A DNA stretch of 14,987 nucleotides from Pelagophyceae sp. CCMP2097 (Eukaryota > Sar > Pelagophyceae): positions 34,542 to 49,528 of the forward strand of contig MU657320.1 of NCBI GenBank assembly GCA_026770575.1, read 5' to 3'. The position numbers and the translations under genes were made by a program. Of the stretch, positions 1 through 8,298 are shown piece by piece (within the stretch, counting starts at the first letter, position 1; each line of letters begins with the position of its first letter). The notes under the pieces are model-generated. The model saw only the letters and a list, made by a program, of their open reading frames with translations, had not been told where the DNA came from and did not search any database.

Positions 1-312
1 GTGTACTGGAATGAGCCCGGGCCGCGAATCCGCTGGGCCCAATCGGACTTCGACGCCTTGGCGCTCTCGGCGACATTGGCCCAATCGAGCTTCGATATGG
101 ACGCGCCGCGGGGCTTCATCGCAACGCCAATTGCGCAACGCAGCGCAAGCCTGAGCCAGGGCTTGGCGAGAGGTTATGGCTCCGTCCAGTTATGGCTCCA
201 TCCAGGCCATTATGGGCTCCTATAATGTCCGGTTTATGACCGTTGGGAGCTAACTAAATAGATTTTTGAGTTGAACGTCAATGTGTCATGTTGCGGCCCA
301 CTGTTTTTTTCG
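1..312. other. Left edge: short local repeats, no supportable gene
   Basis: No convincing gene is visible. A plus frame is open from base 1 to a stop at 223-225, so the end of an upstream exon is possible, but the peptide matches nothing I know. It is made partly of a local direct duplication (about 37-60 and 78-101, sharing GGCCCAATCG and CTTCGA) and a short tandem repeat near 173-220. The rest lies just downstream of the minus-strand EF-hand gene and probably holds its 3' end. Confidence 0.3.
173..220. repeat. 16-bp tandem repeat, two near-identical units plus a degenerate third
   Basis: Units 173-188 and 189-204 differ at one base (GTTATGGCTCCGTCCA, then the same with A for G at position 12). 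A looser third unit, with TTATGGGCTCC, follows at 205-220. This is a small minisatellite of no evident function. Confidence 0.75.
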
Positions 313-2351
313 CTACCCCCTTGCGGCTAGTGCTATTTTTTCTCTACACTTGTAGAAGGTCCATGCCTTGCGAAAACGACCGCTCTCGGTCCCACTGAGC
401 GCTCCGACGGTCCAAGTAAGTGTCAAAGTAATGTCCAAGTCATCCTCGCTGCCCTTGTCCTCGATCTCCCACGGGGGCTCTCGGGCGCGAGATGCAGCAA
501 CATCGTCGTTTAAAGGGGCGACGCCTTGCGGATGAGACCGGTTCCGCGCACCATGCCGCGTGCGTCCCCGCGAGGCCGACACGCGAGCGTCGGCCCTCGG
601 CCGAGGGCCGTCGAGCGCGGTCAGACGCGGTGCGGCCCGCGGCCTAGCGCCTGCCCGACGAGCGCTCGAGAGGACCGCCGCTGGAGAGGTGCGAGGCCGC
701 CTGCGGCTGAGGAAAGATGTTGGAGAGCGGGATCCGCCTGGCTTTGACCGGCGCGAGATGCGAACGCTTGGCCGCCCTGGGCCTATTTCGTGGCACGCGT
801 CTGCGCGCTTTTCACGGGGCGCGGGGCATGGACAGTCACGGACGTCTGAAGGACTCGGGTGCGTGAGGGACGGTCTGCCGGCGTCGCGCGTGGGCTGCCA
901 CTCGTTCTCGTCGCGCGCTTGATGGTCAGAATCCTTGGCGCGCCTTGCGGCGCGCCGGGCCTTGCTCGGGCTCGCGCGCATGCGCGGAGAGTACTCCTCG
1001 GCGATGGCTTCCTTTGCGGGCCGGTCCTCGAGCGACGACGTCCGCGAGCGGCGCGGCACGCCGTTGGCCGCCGGCGCCTCGAGAACGCTGCGGCTAGACC
1101 GGTACCGCGCCGAGCCGGGCCGCGCCGAGCCCGGGCGGTTCGGCAGCACGTCGAGCGCGGGCGCGATCATGGACCGGAGCTCCTCCTGCGGCTCGCGGTG
1201 GCTCGACTGGCGCTCCAGCCGGCCCGGCGGGCCGTCGAGGCTCGGCCGCCGCTCCGCCACCGCGTGGTCGAGGCTCGGCCGGCGCGAGGCCGGCTCGCGG
1301 TCGCGGCTCGGCCGGCGCTCGCTCGGCGGGCCGTCGAGGCTCGGTCGCCGCTCGGCCACCGCGCGCTCGAGGCTCGGCCGGCGGTCCAGGAGGCTCGGCC
1401 GGCGCTCCTGGCTCGGCTGCCGGTCCTGGCGGTCCTGAAGGCTCGGCCGGCGCTCTCGGCTCGGCCGGCGGTCCTGTTTGCCCGGGAGGCTCGGTCTTCG
1501 CTCGTGGCTCCGGCGCTCCTGCGTGTCCGGGAGGCTCGCCCTTCGCTCGTGGGCGCTCGGCCGGCGCTCGAGCGGCGCGCGCGCCGGCGGCGCGGGCGCC
1601 ACGGCGGCGGCGTGGGCGGCGCGCGCCTTGCGGCGCACGGACTGCTGGCTCGGCGTCTGCCGCGCGGCGCGCGCGGAGGTGACGCTGCTCCACATGTTCG
1701 CGCCGCCCATTTTCTTCCGCAGCTGCCGTTGCAGCGTAAATGCCGGGAAGAGCAGCGCAGGGTGCGTCTTCGCAAAGTCGACGAACCTGATACGGCGCTC
1801 GCGCAAAGCGGCGGCCGCGCGCAGACTCACTCCTGCGTGTCGATGCCGCCGTCGCGCTGGAGCTGGCCGATGCATTCGTTTGCTAAACGCGACTCCTTCC
1901 AGAACTTGCCGTAGAGCTCGCGCACCATGGTCGCGACTTCTCGAAGGTCGATGTTGCCCGAGCCGTCGATGTCGTAGAGGGAAAAGGCAAAGTAGCGAAG
2001 GCCGTCCTTACTCAGCGACAAAAAGTTCCAAGCGGCGCGGACAAACTCGCAAAAGTCCACCGTCCCGTCGTTGTCCACGTCCATGGCCTATAGCGAAAAT
2101 TGGGCTTTTTCGTATAGCGCGGGCGGACGCACGGTAAAAGCCTTGATGGCGAAGACGGTGCGGTCGACGTCAATGTGCATCAAAAACTCCAGCACCGTAA
2201 GCGAACCGCTTCGGTCCTTGTCCGCGCGGCGGAAGAGGCGGTAGAGCCGGCGCACCGCGCTCGAGTTGAGGCCGGGGCATTCCGGAAGGACAATGGCGGT
2301 GGCCATCGCCACTGACGTCTGCCGCTGGTGCATGCTCGCAGACGACCCCAT
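313..2351 (-). CDS. Four-EF-hand calcium sensor with N-myristoylation motif and long RRPS-repeat tail
   Basis: Predicted Ca2+ sensor of 649 aa from three exons: 2351-2133, 2087-1831 and 1786-313. Intron 1 (2132-2088, 45 nt) is GTGCGT...CTATAG; intron 2 (1830-1787, 44 nt) is GTGAGT...TCAG. Both joins restore EF-hand continuity. The protein opens MGSSAS, matching the MGxxxS myristoylation pattern, so membrane attachment is likely. Canonical loops lie at residues 44-55 (DKDRSGSLTVLE), 76-87 (DVDNDGTVDFCE) and 112-123 (DIDGSGNIDLRE). The fourth, at 148-159, begins with Gln and is probably weak; it is split by intron 2. A helix-rich segment with HPALLFPAF (167-175) follows, as seen in calcineurin-B-like multi-EF proteins. 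The remaining tail is basic and low-complexity, with ten RRPS motifs at about 232-342 and an acidic, hydrophobic C-terminus. The calcium-sensor call is solid. Target and pathway are unknown, and the tail could hide further introns. Confidence 0.82.
1237..1569 (-). repeat. RRPSL-coding tandem repeat array inside the EF-hand gene
   Basis: This stretch encodes about residues 232-342. It contains ten RRPS tetrapeptides and one RRAS, mostly as E/D-RRPSL, encoded by variants of GAGCGCCGGCCGAGCCTC. A longer nested unit, AVAERRPSLDGPP, occurs twice. RRxS matches the consensus of basophilic (PKA/AGC-type) kinases. Spacing is irregular and the peptide is better conserved than the exact codons, which argues for coding in this frame. 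The antisense and other minus frames are also open here because the repeat is GC-rich. Confidence 0.85.
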
Positions 2352-3042
2352 ATTCGCCGCTGTACCGCTGCCACGCGAAAGGCGCCGCCGCAGACCCGCG
2401 CGATAGTCCGCGCGCGCGCCGCTAAGGGCCAGCGCCGACGGTCCGGATAACGTGATTCCGCTTCAATTTCCGACTTCTCCGACGCCGAAAATTCCCGGAA
2501 GAGACAACAGCTGCTCCGAACTTCAATTTGAATTCAACGAGGCTCGAGAGCACGTCCAACTTTCTGCACCGTTTTGGCCAATCCTTCACATTGAATCACA
2601 ATAAAACCCTTCATCGTCCCTTTAGTACAAGGGGTATCGTCGATAAAGCCGACCTCAAGTGGCGCAAAGTTGTGCCTCCCAGAGGCCGCCTGCGGGGGTG
2701 GGCGTGGTCGCTATGGGCCTCCCTGCCCCCCGGGGTGTCCACTACATGATCAGCCTCGAGGAGGGCGCCTTGCAAGGGCGTGAACAAGCGTTTCCCCCAA
2801 TATTTTGGACTTGATAAAATCTTTATTTGCCTCTTTACCTTGATTTTGAACCGATTTTGCCCCCGTATTGCGAAGGTTCGGGCCCGGCTGACCATCGCAG
2901 GATCGCAGGAATCGAAATTCTGGCTTTGTGGCGGGGTGGGTCCATACGCACTGGGGTGGTATTTGACCGATCCTATAAGATTGCCGCGAGTGGCGCTTCA
3001 GACGAGCCAAAACAGACGTTCAGATTTTTAGTTTGAGCGTTT
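2352..3042. other. Intergenic region upstream of the EF-hand gene
   Basis: Visibly AT-richer than the flanking genes, with only short unrelated open frames on either strand. It should contain the promoter of the minus-strand EF-hand gene (start 2351). Small repeats are visible: CTTCAATTT at about 2461 and 2521, and a tandem ATCGCAGG pair near 2893-2910. I find no tRNA, snRNA or protein-coding signal. Confidence 0.4.
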
Positions 3043-3270
3043 TTAACAAACAATGTCTATAGGTTCTAGCATAATGGGACTCAGCGCGACGTCCTCTATC
3101 ACTCCCAACAGAGCCAAACTCCAACCGACGAAAACTGCGATAGACAGAAAGTCCTCGGCGTCATTAGCGAAACCCCTTGTACTCCCCGGCTTGAGAAGCC
3201 GACGACGGACCTTTGATTGGCCCGTGTCCCAGAAAGAGCCGACAAGGCAAGAAGACAACCTCGAGGGCAA
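3043..3270 (-). CDS. Possible small hydrophobic protein or terminal exon (weak)
   Basis: An open minus frame ends at 3043. Its last ~40 residues form an acidic turn followed by a convincing membrane-like stretch (FLSIAVFVGWSLALLGVI) and a short tail. The GTG start near 3270 and the upstream residues look poor, so if real this is probably the last exon of a longer gene. I recognise no family. Codon use is less GC-rich than in confirmed genes of the window, so it may be chance. Confidence 0.22.
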   Translation of the reverse strand: MPSRLSSCLVGSFWDTGQSKVRRRLLKPGSTRGFANDAEDFLSIAVFVGWSLALLGVIEDVALSPIMLEPIDIVC

Positions 3271-3368
3271 CGCGTATACGCTGCATTTCAGCCGCCCTCT
3301 TGCGCACTACCACTGATCACTTTTAGTAGACAAAGTCCCACAACAACATGCGGCGACGCGCGGACCGT

Positions 3369-3896
3369 TCACTTGGGCGGCGACATCGGGTCGTCGGAGC
3401 CTAAGCGAGGCGGCCGTCGCTCGCCGGCGCCGGTCCGGAAGCATGCGGGCTGCGGGAGACCCCCCGAAAGCGCCGTAGATCCAAAACGCGCACCGAGCCC
3501 AAGGGGTGCGCCTTCCTTGGGGTGGCCCTGGAACTTTTCGTTCTCGGAGAAGCCCTTTGGCAGCGGGAACGCATCTACGGCTTCGCCGAAGCGGACGACG
3601 AGGTTCGCAGGAGAGATCTCCGCGCCCTTGACCTGCGGGCGCGGCGTCCCGCGGCGCGCCGAGAGGCCCGAGACGCAAAGCCGGCGCGACGCAAATCCGG
3701 CGCGCAACGCACCGAGCACATGGCCTTCATGACGGCATCGGCGACCTACGCGTGCACCGCTCCGCGGCACTCGAGACGGGTCCCTCTCTCGGCGGCACTC
3801 GGGACGGGTCCCTCGGCAGCGCCCGAAGCGCACCTCCTTGCGGACCGCAGCGTTGCGGCACGCCTTGGGCAGCCACGTGATCTGGACGAAGGGCAT
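3369..3896 (-). CDS. Tautomerase (4-OT/MIF) superfamily protein, three exons
   Basis: Likely a small tautomerase-fold enzyme of 119 aa. Exons are 3896-3834, 3745-3713 and 3632-3369; introns are 3833-3746 (88 nt, GTGCGC...GTAG) and 3712-3633 (80 nt, GTGCGT...GCAG). The start was chosen at MPFVQITWLP because this superfamily uses an N-terminal catalytic proline, exposed after Met removal, followed by a beta strand. Joining the exons gives an amphipathic helix (KEVADAVMKAM) and then the second strand around SPANLVVRFGEAVDAFPLP, the expected beta-alpha-beta order. The C-terminus is uncertain: a further 44-nt intron (GTGCGC...CCGCAG, within about 3480-3430) would give a different tail. The sequence stays open through both called introns, whose summed length is a multiple of three. 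Substrate unknown. She9 lies upstream on the same strand. Confidence 0.7.
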   Translation of the reverse strand: MPFVQITWLPKACRNAAVRKEVRFGRCRGTRPECRRERDPSRVPRSGARVGRRCRHEGHVLGALRAGFASRRLCVSGLSARRGTPRPQVKGAEISPANLVVRFGEAVDAFPLPKGFSENEKFQGHPKEGAPLGLGARFGSTALSGGLPQPACFRTGAGERRPPRLGSDDPMSPPK

Positions 3897-4175
3897 CCTG
3901 CGAAGATGGCGAGATAAGAGCGAACCGGCCGCGTTGAGCAGAGGACGACGCGGCGGGTCAAGTCGATCGCAAGCAACGTGTCGTGACACTTCGGCGAGTT
4001 ATCTCTATCGGCTCGCTGTGCGGCGCCATCTTCCGACCCGGCTCCAACGTTTCCGACGCGCGCGACCTCCGCGAGGGCTTATGCAACTCCCGCCGTCCCG
4101 ACGGACCCGTGGTTTCGCCGATGCGGTAGAGTGGTCTTCCCTACCCTCAGAGTTGCCGTGGAAGGTGCGTCTTAG

Positions 4176-5490
4176 TCACCTCGCGCAGAGCGCTCGAACG
4201 AGGCAGAGCGCGGCGGCACCCGAGGCGCAGCAGAGCGCGCTGGCCTCTGGGTCAACGCGGATGCGTTGCCAGGCGGCGGCGCCGCGGCGCTGCAGGGCGG
4301 CGGCCGTTTGCCGCGCCGCAAAGTCCGCGTCGCGCACGCGAGGGTGCGCCCACACCTCGCGGAGCGCGCCGACGCCCCTTCGCACCTCGTCGCGCTCGAG
4401 GCAGCGCCGCGCTAGCGCGGCGGTGCGCGGCCTGCAACCCGCAATCAGCGACCCGGGCAACGTCCCCGGGCAGAAAGACGCTGCGGTGCTGACCAGCGCG
4501 GCGCTGCGGCGGCGTCTCCGGGGACCGATTGGGCTGCGCCGCCGTCTGCAGCGAGCCGGAGCGCGCGGATCCTGCGGCATCGTCATGCGTCGCCACCTTG
4601 CGCGTTCCTCGGAGGGCCGGCTCTGGCGCATTGGGGCCTTACCGCTCGAGGGGCTGCAGCTGCGCGAGCTTGGCGCGGCAGGCGTGGACGTGCGCCCGGA
4701 GCCAGTCCGCCCAGAGTTTGGATTTCGTGGTTTTGCCGCGGCCGTGCGCGGTGTCGCGCGCGTCTTCCGCGGCCTGCGTGAGCTGCAACGTGGCTTGCTG
4801 GATGACGTGTAGGCGGTCAGCCTCTGAGCGCCAGCGCAGCGCGGAGGAGCCGAGGAATATTAAAGAGTTGATGGCTATAAGGCCCCAGGTGCCGTACAAA
4901 GAGAGCGCTCTATACTTGTCCTGCCACAAAAGTTCGCCGTGGTACCGGGCCTGCACGGCCTTGACCCACCCGCGCTGCGCCGAATCGGCGGCAAGCTCGG
5001 CGGCAGCGCGCGCCTCGAGCGACGCCGCGTGGTGCGCGCGCGAGCCGTGCTCCGACGTCGTCAAGGCGGTGAACGCGGAGACGTCGTTGGCGTCCCAGGC
5101 TTCGCGGCGCTGCAGCAGCGCCGACAGCTCCGCCTGCGCCGCGCCGCGGGAACCGACCAAAGCGTCGTGCGCCAGTATAGCCTGGGTGCGGTCTTTAAGG
5201 CACCGCTCCGCCGCCGCCTCGCTCGACACGACAACCTCCTTGAGCGAAGCCAGCTCGCGCAAGCCCGCCGCGTCCGAGACGACCGTCCAAATGGGGGCTA
5301 GGACGACTCGGAAGAAGTCCTCGCTTCGCGACGGCTGCGGGGCCGCCGTCGTCGAGAGCTCCGGCGCCGCCGCCGCGGAGAGCTCCGGCGGCGGCGCCGC
5401 CGTCGAGAGGCCGGCTCGGCCGCCGAGGTGCCGAGCGACCGCCCGCGACGCAAGCTGCCGAGCAACCGCCCGCGACGCTATACGTCGCAT
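4176..5490 (-). CDS. She9/Mdm33-like mitochondrial inner-membrane protein
   Basis: Homologue of fungal She9/Mdm33, an inner-membrane protein affecting mitochondrial morphology. Residues 1-30 are arginine-rich without acidic residues and contain a duplicated ASRAVAR, as in a mitochondrial targeting peptide. Residues about 75-195 are helical and charged (coiled-coil type). A family-typical block follows, YRALSLYGTWGLIAINSLIF, including a membrane segment at 197-217. The first frame stops at 4639, giving 283 aa. I favour splicing across that stop: a GTAAGG donor at 4642 and a TTGCAG acceptor ending at 4432 (211 nt) join 5490-4643 to 4431-4176 in frame. The result is 367 aa ending in a second hydrophobic stretch (about 345-365), matching the family's two-membrane-segment layout. 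The start faces the OTU gene across a 167-bp shared promoter. Family call is strong; the second exon is moderate. Confidence 0.82.
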
Positions 5491-5657
5491 GGTCCGGCCG
5501 CGAGCGAGCAGCGTGGGCGTCCGCGGGGCGCGAGCAGCGCAGGCGTCGGGCTTGGATCGCGATCGATCGCCTAAACTTTACGGTAAAAAGTTATCGCCTA
5601 AAATTTACAGAATTAAAAGGCGTCCTGCGAGCTCGAGAAGTTCTCCCTCGGGACGCG
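5491..5657. promoter_or_regulatory. Divergent (head-to-head) promoter region with an 18-bp direct repeat
   Basis: This 167-bp gap separates the starts of the minus-strand She9-like gene and the plus-strand OTU gene. It contains a local AT-rich island in otherwise GC-rich DNA. Two copies of ATCGCCTAAAnTTTACnG lie at 5566-5583 and 5593-5610, with 16 of 18 bases shared and 27 bp between repeat starts. ATCGATCG-type palindromic sequence lies just before the first copy. A shared regulatory element is a reasonable inference; no known factor is assigned. Confidence 0.5.
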
Positions 5658-6792
5658 ATGACGGCGACGGCGCTGCCCTCGGAGGAGGACCCGCTCGCCG
5701 AGTCGAAGGTGCCGAGCGAGGCGGACTCGAAGAGCGAGGCGGACTCGAAGAGTGAAGAGCTCCATCTCGCGATCCTCGAGTCAAAGGCCTACGAAGAGTC
5801 ACAGGAACACGACCTTATGTACGTACCGCGCTTGCCGGCGCGCGCTTCACAAAACGCTAGGATCCGCCGCGCGCGCGTCCAGGACCTGGAGCGCGAGCGG
5901 TGCGTTCGTTTCGAGGCGTTGAACGACGGCGTCGAGGCCGCGGTGGCTCGCGCGCGTCGTTCGGCGGGCCGCGGCGGCGACCTGGGCTGCGCTTTGCGCG
6001 AGATCTGCGAGGTCTACGCGCGCGACGCCGCCCTGGCCGCCGCCGCAGCGCGCGTGGCGCCGGCGGGGCTCTGCGCAGTCTGCCGCGCGTTCCACGCGCA
6101 GGCCGGAGGCGCCTGCTCGCGCTGCGCGGCGGCGGGCAAGCGGCCGCACCGCTACACGGGCGCGCTCGGCGTGCTCTGTCGCGGCGGCAAGGACTTTCTT
6201 CGGGACGCGACTGAAACGCGCGGACTCCTCCCGGCGCCGCCCGACCGAAGAGCGCGCCAGACGGGCATGGCCCTCCTGCTGCAGCGGCTGCGCGAGCACG
6301 GCCTCGCGGCGCATGACATCCGCGGCGACGGCGCCTGCATGTGCGGACCCGCCGGTCGGCAAACGCGGCTCCGCCTTGTCGCGGCCACCGCATCACCACC
6401 GCCTTAGGTTCCGCGCGGTGTCGCACCAGCTCTGGGGAGACGAGGGCCACCATGGCCTCGTGCGGCGGCGCGCGCTGGATGAACTGGAGCGGCAAGAATT
6501 TGTACATGACTGCGAAGTGTACGAGTCTTGCGAGACCGACGAGGGGGTGCGCGTCCGCCACGTCGGCGACGAACGCGCCGACTACTTGGCCGCCATGGCG
6601 TCGCCCACGTCCTGGGGCGACGCGACGACGCTGCAGGCTTGCGCCGAAGCTTTTCGCACGCGCATCTTGTTAGTGACGACGCACGAGACGCACTTCGAGC
6701 GCGTCCTCGAGCCGAGGGAAGCGGCGAGGCACGAAATCTGGCTCGGCTTCCACTCCGAGATGCACTACGTCTCCGCAGTCCCGCTGAGGTGA
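5658..6792 (+). CDS. OTU-family cysteine protease (putative deubiquitinase)
   Basis: Predicted 355-aa OTU protease. Exons are 5658-6340 and 6408-6792; the 67-nt intron (GTGCGG...CTTAG) splits the Met codon directly after the catalytic Cys. Splicing creates GDGACMFRAVSHQLWGD, the OTU catalytic block, with Asp224 and nucleophile Cys227. Further OTU hallmarks are YLAAMASPTSWGD, the LQACAEAF helix, the ILLVTT strand, and a C-terminal MHYVSAV with the likely catalytic His347. The N-terminal ~220 residues are not OTU: an acidic start with a duplicated EADSKS (about 21-32), an Arg/Ala-rich helical stretch, and a Cys cluster CX2C-X10-CX2C at 139, 142, 153 and 156 that could bind zinc. Known family members cleave ubiquitin linkages; specificity cannot be read here. 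The unspliced frame would stop at the acceptor TAG. Confidence 0.87.
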
Positions 6793-6896
6793 CGCCCCCA
6801 ATGCGATGACGCCCCGGAGTCCCAGACCCGCCGTGATATTAATAGAACAAGCGCCTCGGTGAGGTGCCTCCTCCGCGCGTCGAAGGAGCGTGCGTG

Positions 6897-7453
6897 TCAC
6901 TTCTTCTTCTTGGGCGCGATGCCCGCCGAGAGCAGCGCGGCGAGGTCGCCGTCGCCCTTTTTGTTCCGCAGGTTCATCGCCTGTCGAGACACGTGTGAAA
7001 AAGGAAAATTTTCGACCATCCGCTGGCATCGCGCCAAGCCGTCTATACGCCTCCCGCCCCCCGTCCTTCGCCTAGTCGACCCCGCGAAATCCTTTCGAGA
7101 CGCGGCCTCCCGGGCGCGCGGCCGAAAAAGGGCCCGACCGCCGGACCGCGTCGGAGGTGCCGACGGTCTCAAAGGTTGCAATGTTGGTAGACAGGTCTTT
7201 TACCTTTTCCGCCTCGGCCTTCTTCTTCTGCGCTTCGACGCGCTCGTTCTTCTTGTCGGCCTAGCGGAGGGGTCAGGCCCGAAAGAGGCGGCGCGAGACG
7301 CACGCCGAGGGCCTTGGTGTCCTGGGACTCCTTCAGCTTTGCCGCCAGTGCCGCCGGGTCCAGGCGCGAGGGTGCCTTGACCGCCGGGCCCTTGCCGTCG
7401 GCGAGCGCCTGCGCCTTCTTGCGCCCCGCGCGGGAGTTCGAGTCGTCGTTCAT
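6897..7453 (-). CDS. Small lysine-rich protein of unknown function, three exons
   Basis: Predicted 96-aa, highly charged protein; no family recognised. Exons are 7453-7304, 7260-7204 and 6980-6897. Intron 1 (7303-7261, 43 nt) is GTGCGT...GCTAG and joins DTKALG to ADKKNERVEAQKKK, continuing a charged helix. Intron 2 is less certain: the best reading uses the AAG/GTAAAA donor at 7203 and the GACAG acceptor ending at 6981 (223 nt), giving AEAEK followed by AMNLRNKKGDGDLAALLSAG and a terminal PKKKK. A donor further downstream would lengthen exon 2. The start was chosen at MNDDSNSRAG; the same frame opens further upstream. The gene converges on the OTU gene with 104 bp between the stops. The composition suggests nucleic-acid or ribosome association, which is inference only. 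Confidence 0.55.
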
Positions 7454-7743
7454 CGTCGCGAGCGCGGAACGACGGGAGTCGAGGAAGGGAACTCTGGATC
7501 GCCTTTTCACTAATGTTTTGGGTTTTCACAACCCAGTTCAAGCAAGGAACTTCCCAACTCCCCAGAGGGGAACTGACTTTCCCATCAAATCCAATGGGCA
7601 AGTGCGTTGACGAGGACGCAACGTTCTTCTTCTCCTGAACCTCTACGACAGCATCTCTTGCTGTTGGAGGATCAAGCCGACCCGCGCACCCAAGGGCACG
7701 CGGGCGGTATAGTGATATGTATTTCCTAAAGTACATTTGACCC
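7454..7743. other. Gene-free upstream region with three short hairpins
   Basis: Upstream of the lysine-rich gene, with no coding signal on either strand. Short inverted repeats occur: TGGGTT/AACCCA at 7519-7535, TCCCC/GGGGA near 7559-7572, and ACAGCA/TGCTGT near 7650-7667 flanked by CCTC/GAGG. None carries a recognisable RNA-gene consensus. Confidence 0.4.
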
Positions 7744-7787
7744 CTCGTCCACGACACGCGTCGCGTAAGCTACCCCCCCCAAGCAAG
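7744..7787 (-). repeat. Dispersed repeat header, short copy (copy 1)
   Basis: The 26-nt header core (CTTACGCGACGCGTGTCG onward when read on the minus strand) spans 7744-7769. On the plus strand it is followed by a C-tract and AAGCAAG (7773-7787). It lacks the second CGTGGACGAGCAG unit and the body present in full copies, so it is truncated or solo. Confidence 0.8.
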
Positions 7788-7898
7788 CCTCCAGGCCGCC
7801 CGTCCGATGGGCCCTCCAGTTCAAATGTCTTGCATGAGGTCGCGGGTTCGGGCCTGCTCGTTCACGTTTCTACTCCGCTTGGCATGCGAATTTTGGCT

Positions 7899-7949
7899 GC
7901 TCGTCCTGTACACGCGTCGTACACGTGAATATACTTCCCCCCAAGCAAG
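7899..7949 (-). repeat. Dispersed repeat header, decayed copy (copy 2)
   Basis: A diverged version of the same junction: GCTCGTCC, ACACGCGTCG, then a six-C tract and AAGCAAG, in the same order and spacing as copies 1 and 3. Several substitutions lie between the conserved blocks. The shared C-tract plus AAGCAAG tail makes chance similarity unlikely. Confidence 0.6.
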
Positions 7950-7999
7950 CCTCTGGGCTCCGCCTCTGGGCTCCAACAGCGGTTGTGAATATAGGGACT

Positions 8000-8268
8000 G
8001 ATTTAAATCTTTTGAAATCCCATTCGGAACAAATTTTACTTTCGGGAGGAGACAGGGAGCTCGAGAGACGCTCGAGAGAGACGCAGAGCGCGCCCGTCTA
8101 TAGGACCGTACTCGTCGTCTCTACGCCACGCCTAGGTGCGCTTACTCGGAGCGCGGCGTCCTTTGCCCTTGGAAACCGTTCGGTCTCTGTGGCTCCTTGT
8201 CTGACTCTGCTCGTCCACGCCCTGCTCGTCCACGACACGCGTCGCGTAAGCCTCCCCCCCCAAGCAAG
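8000..8268 (-). repeat. Full-length dispersed repeat element, minus orientation (copy 3)
   Basis: Reading the minus strand: AAGCAAG-side G-tract (8268-8251), header CTTACGCG... (8250 down), two CGTGGACGAGCAG units, a body of about 200 nt, and an end at the palindrome GATTTAAATC (8000-8009). The same parts occur in the same order in the plus-oriented copy at 13275-13547. Long identical blocks are visible by eye, for example around GCGGCGTCCTTTGCCCTTGG and TTTCGGGAGGAGACA. There is no coding capacity of its own. It lies just downstream of the WW gene's 3' end. Confidence 0.88.
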
Positions 8269-8298
8269 GAAAATTCAAGTTCTTGGTCGTTACGAAAC

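Noticed and set aside
1094..1693. Minus-strand proline/alanine-rich open frame over the same repeat
   Set aside because: A frame-shifted reading of the RRPSL array; no start context or domain, and it conflicts with the spliced EF-hand protein.
859..1914. Long plus-strand open frame (351 codons) antisense to the EF-hand gene, rich in GRR/ARPAL repeats
   Set aside because: It is the mirror of the RRPSL-coding repeat and overlaps the EF-hand exons. The minus strand has domain-level evidence and splice sites.
4252..4596. Minus-strand frame beginning MATHDDAAGS within the She9 intron region
   Set aside because: No donor/acceptor pair joined it sensibly to the downstream GC3-rich frame, whereas the She9 GTAAGG donor does so in phase. 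Best read as intronic.
7825..7860. tRNA B-box-like motifs (AGTTCAAATGT, GGGTTCGGGCC), considered as a tRNA or SINE
   Set aside because: No matching A box, no acceptor-stem pairing and no cloverleaf could be drawn.
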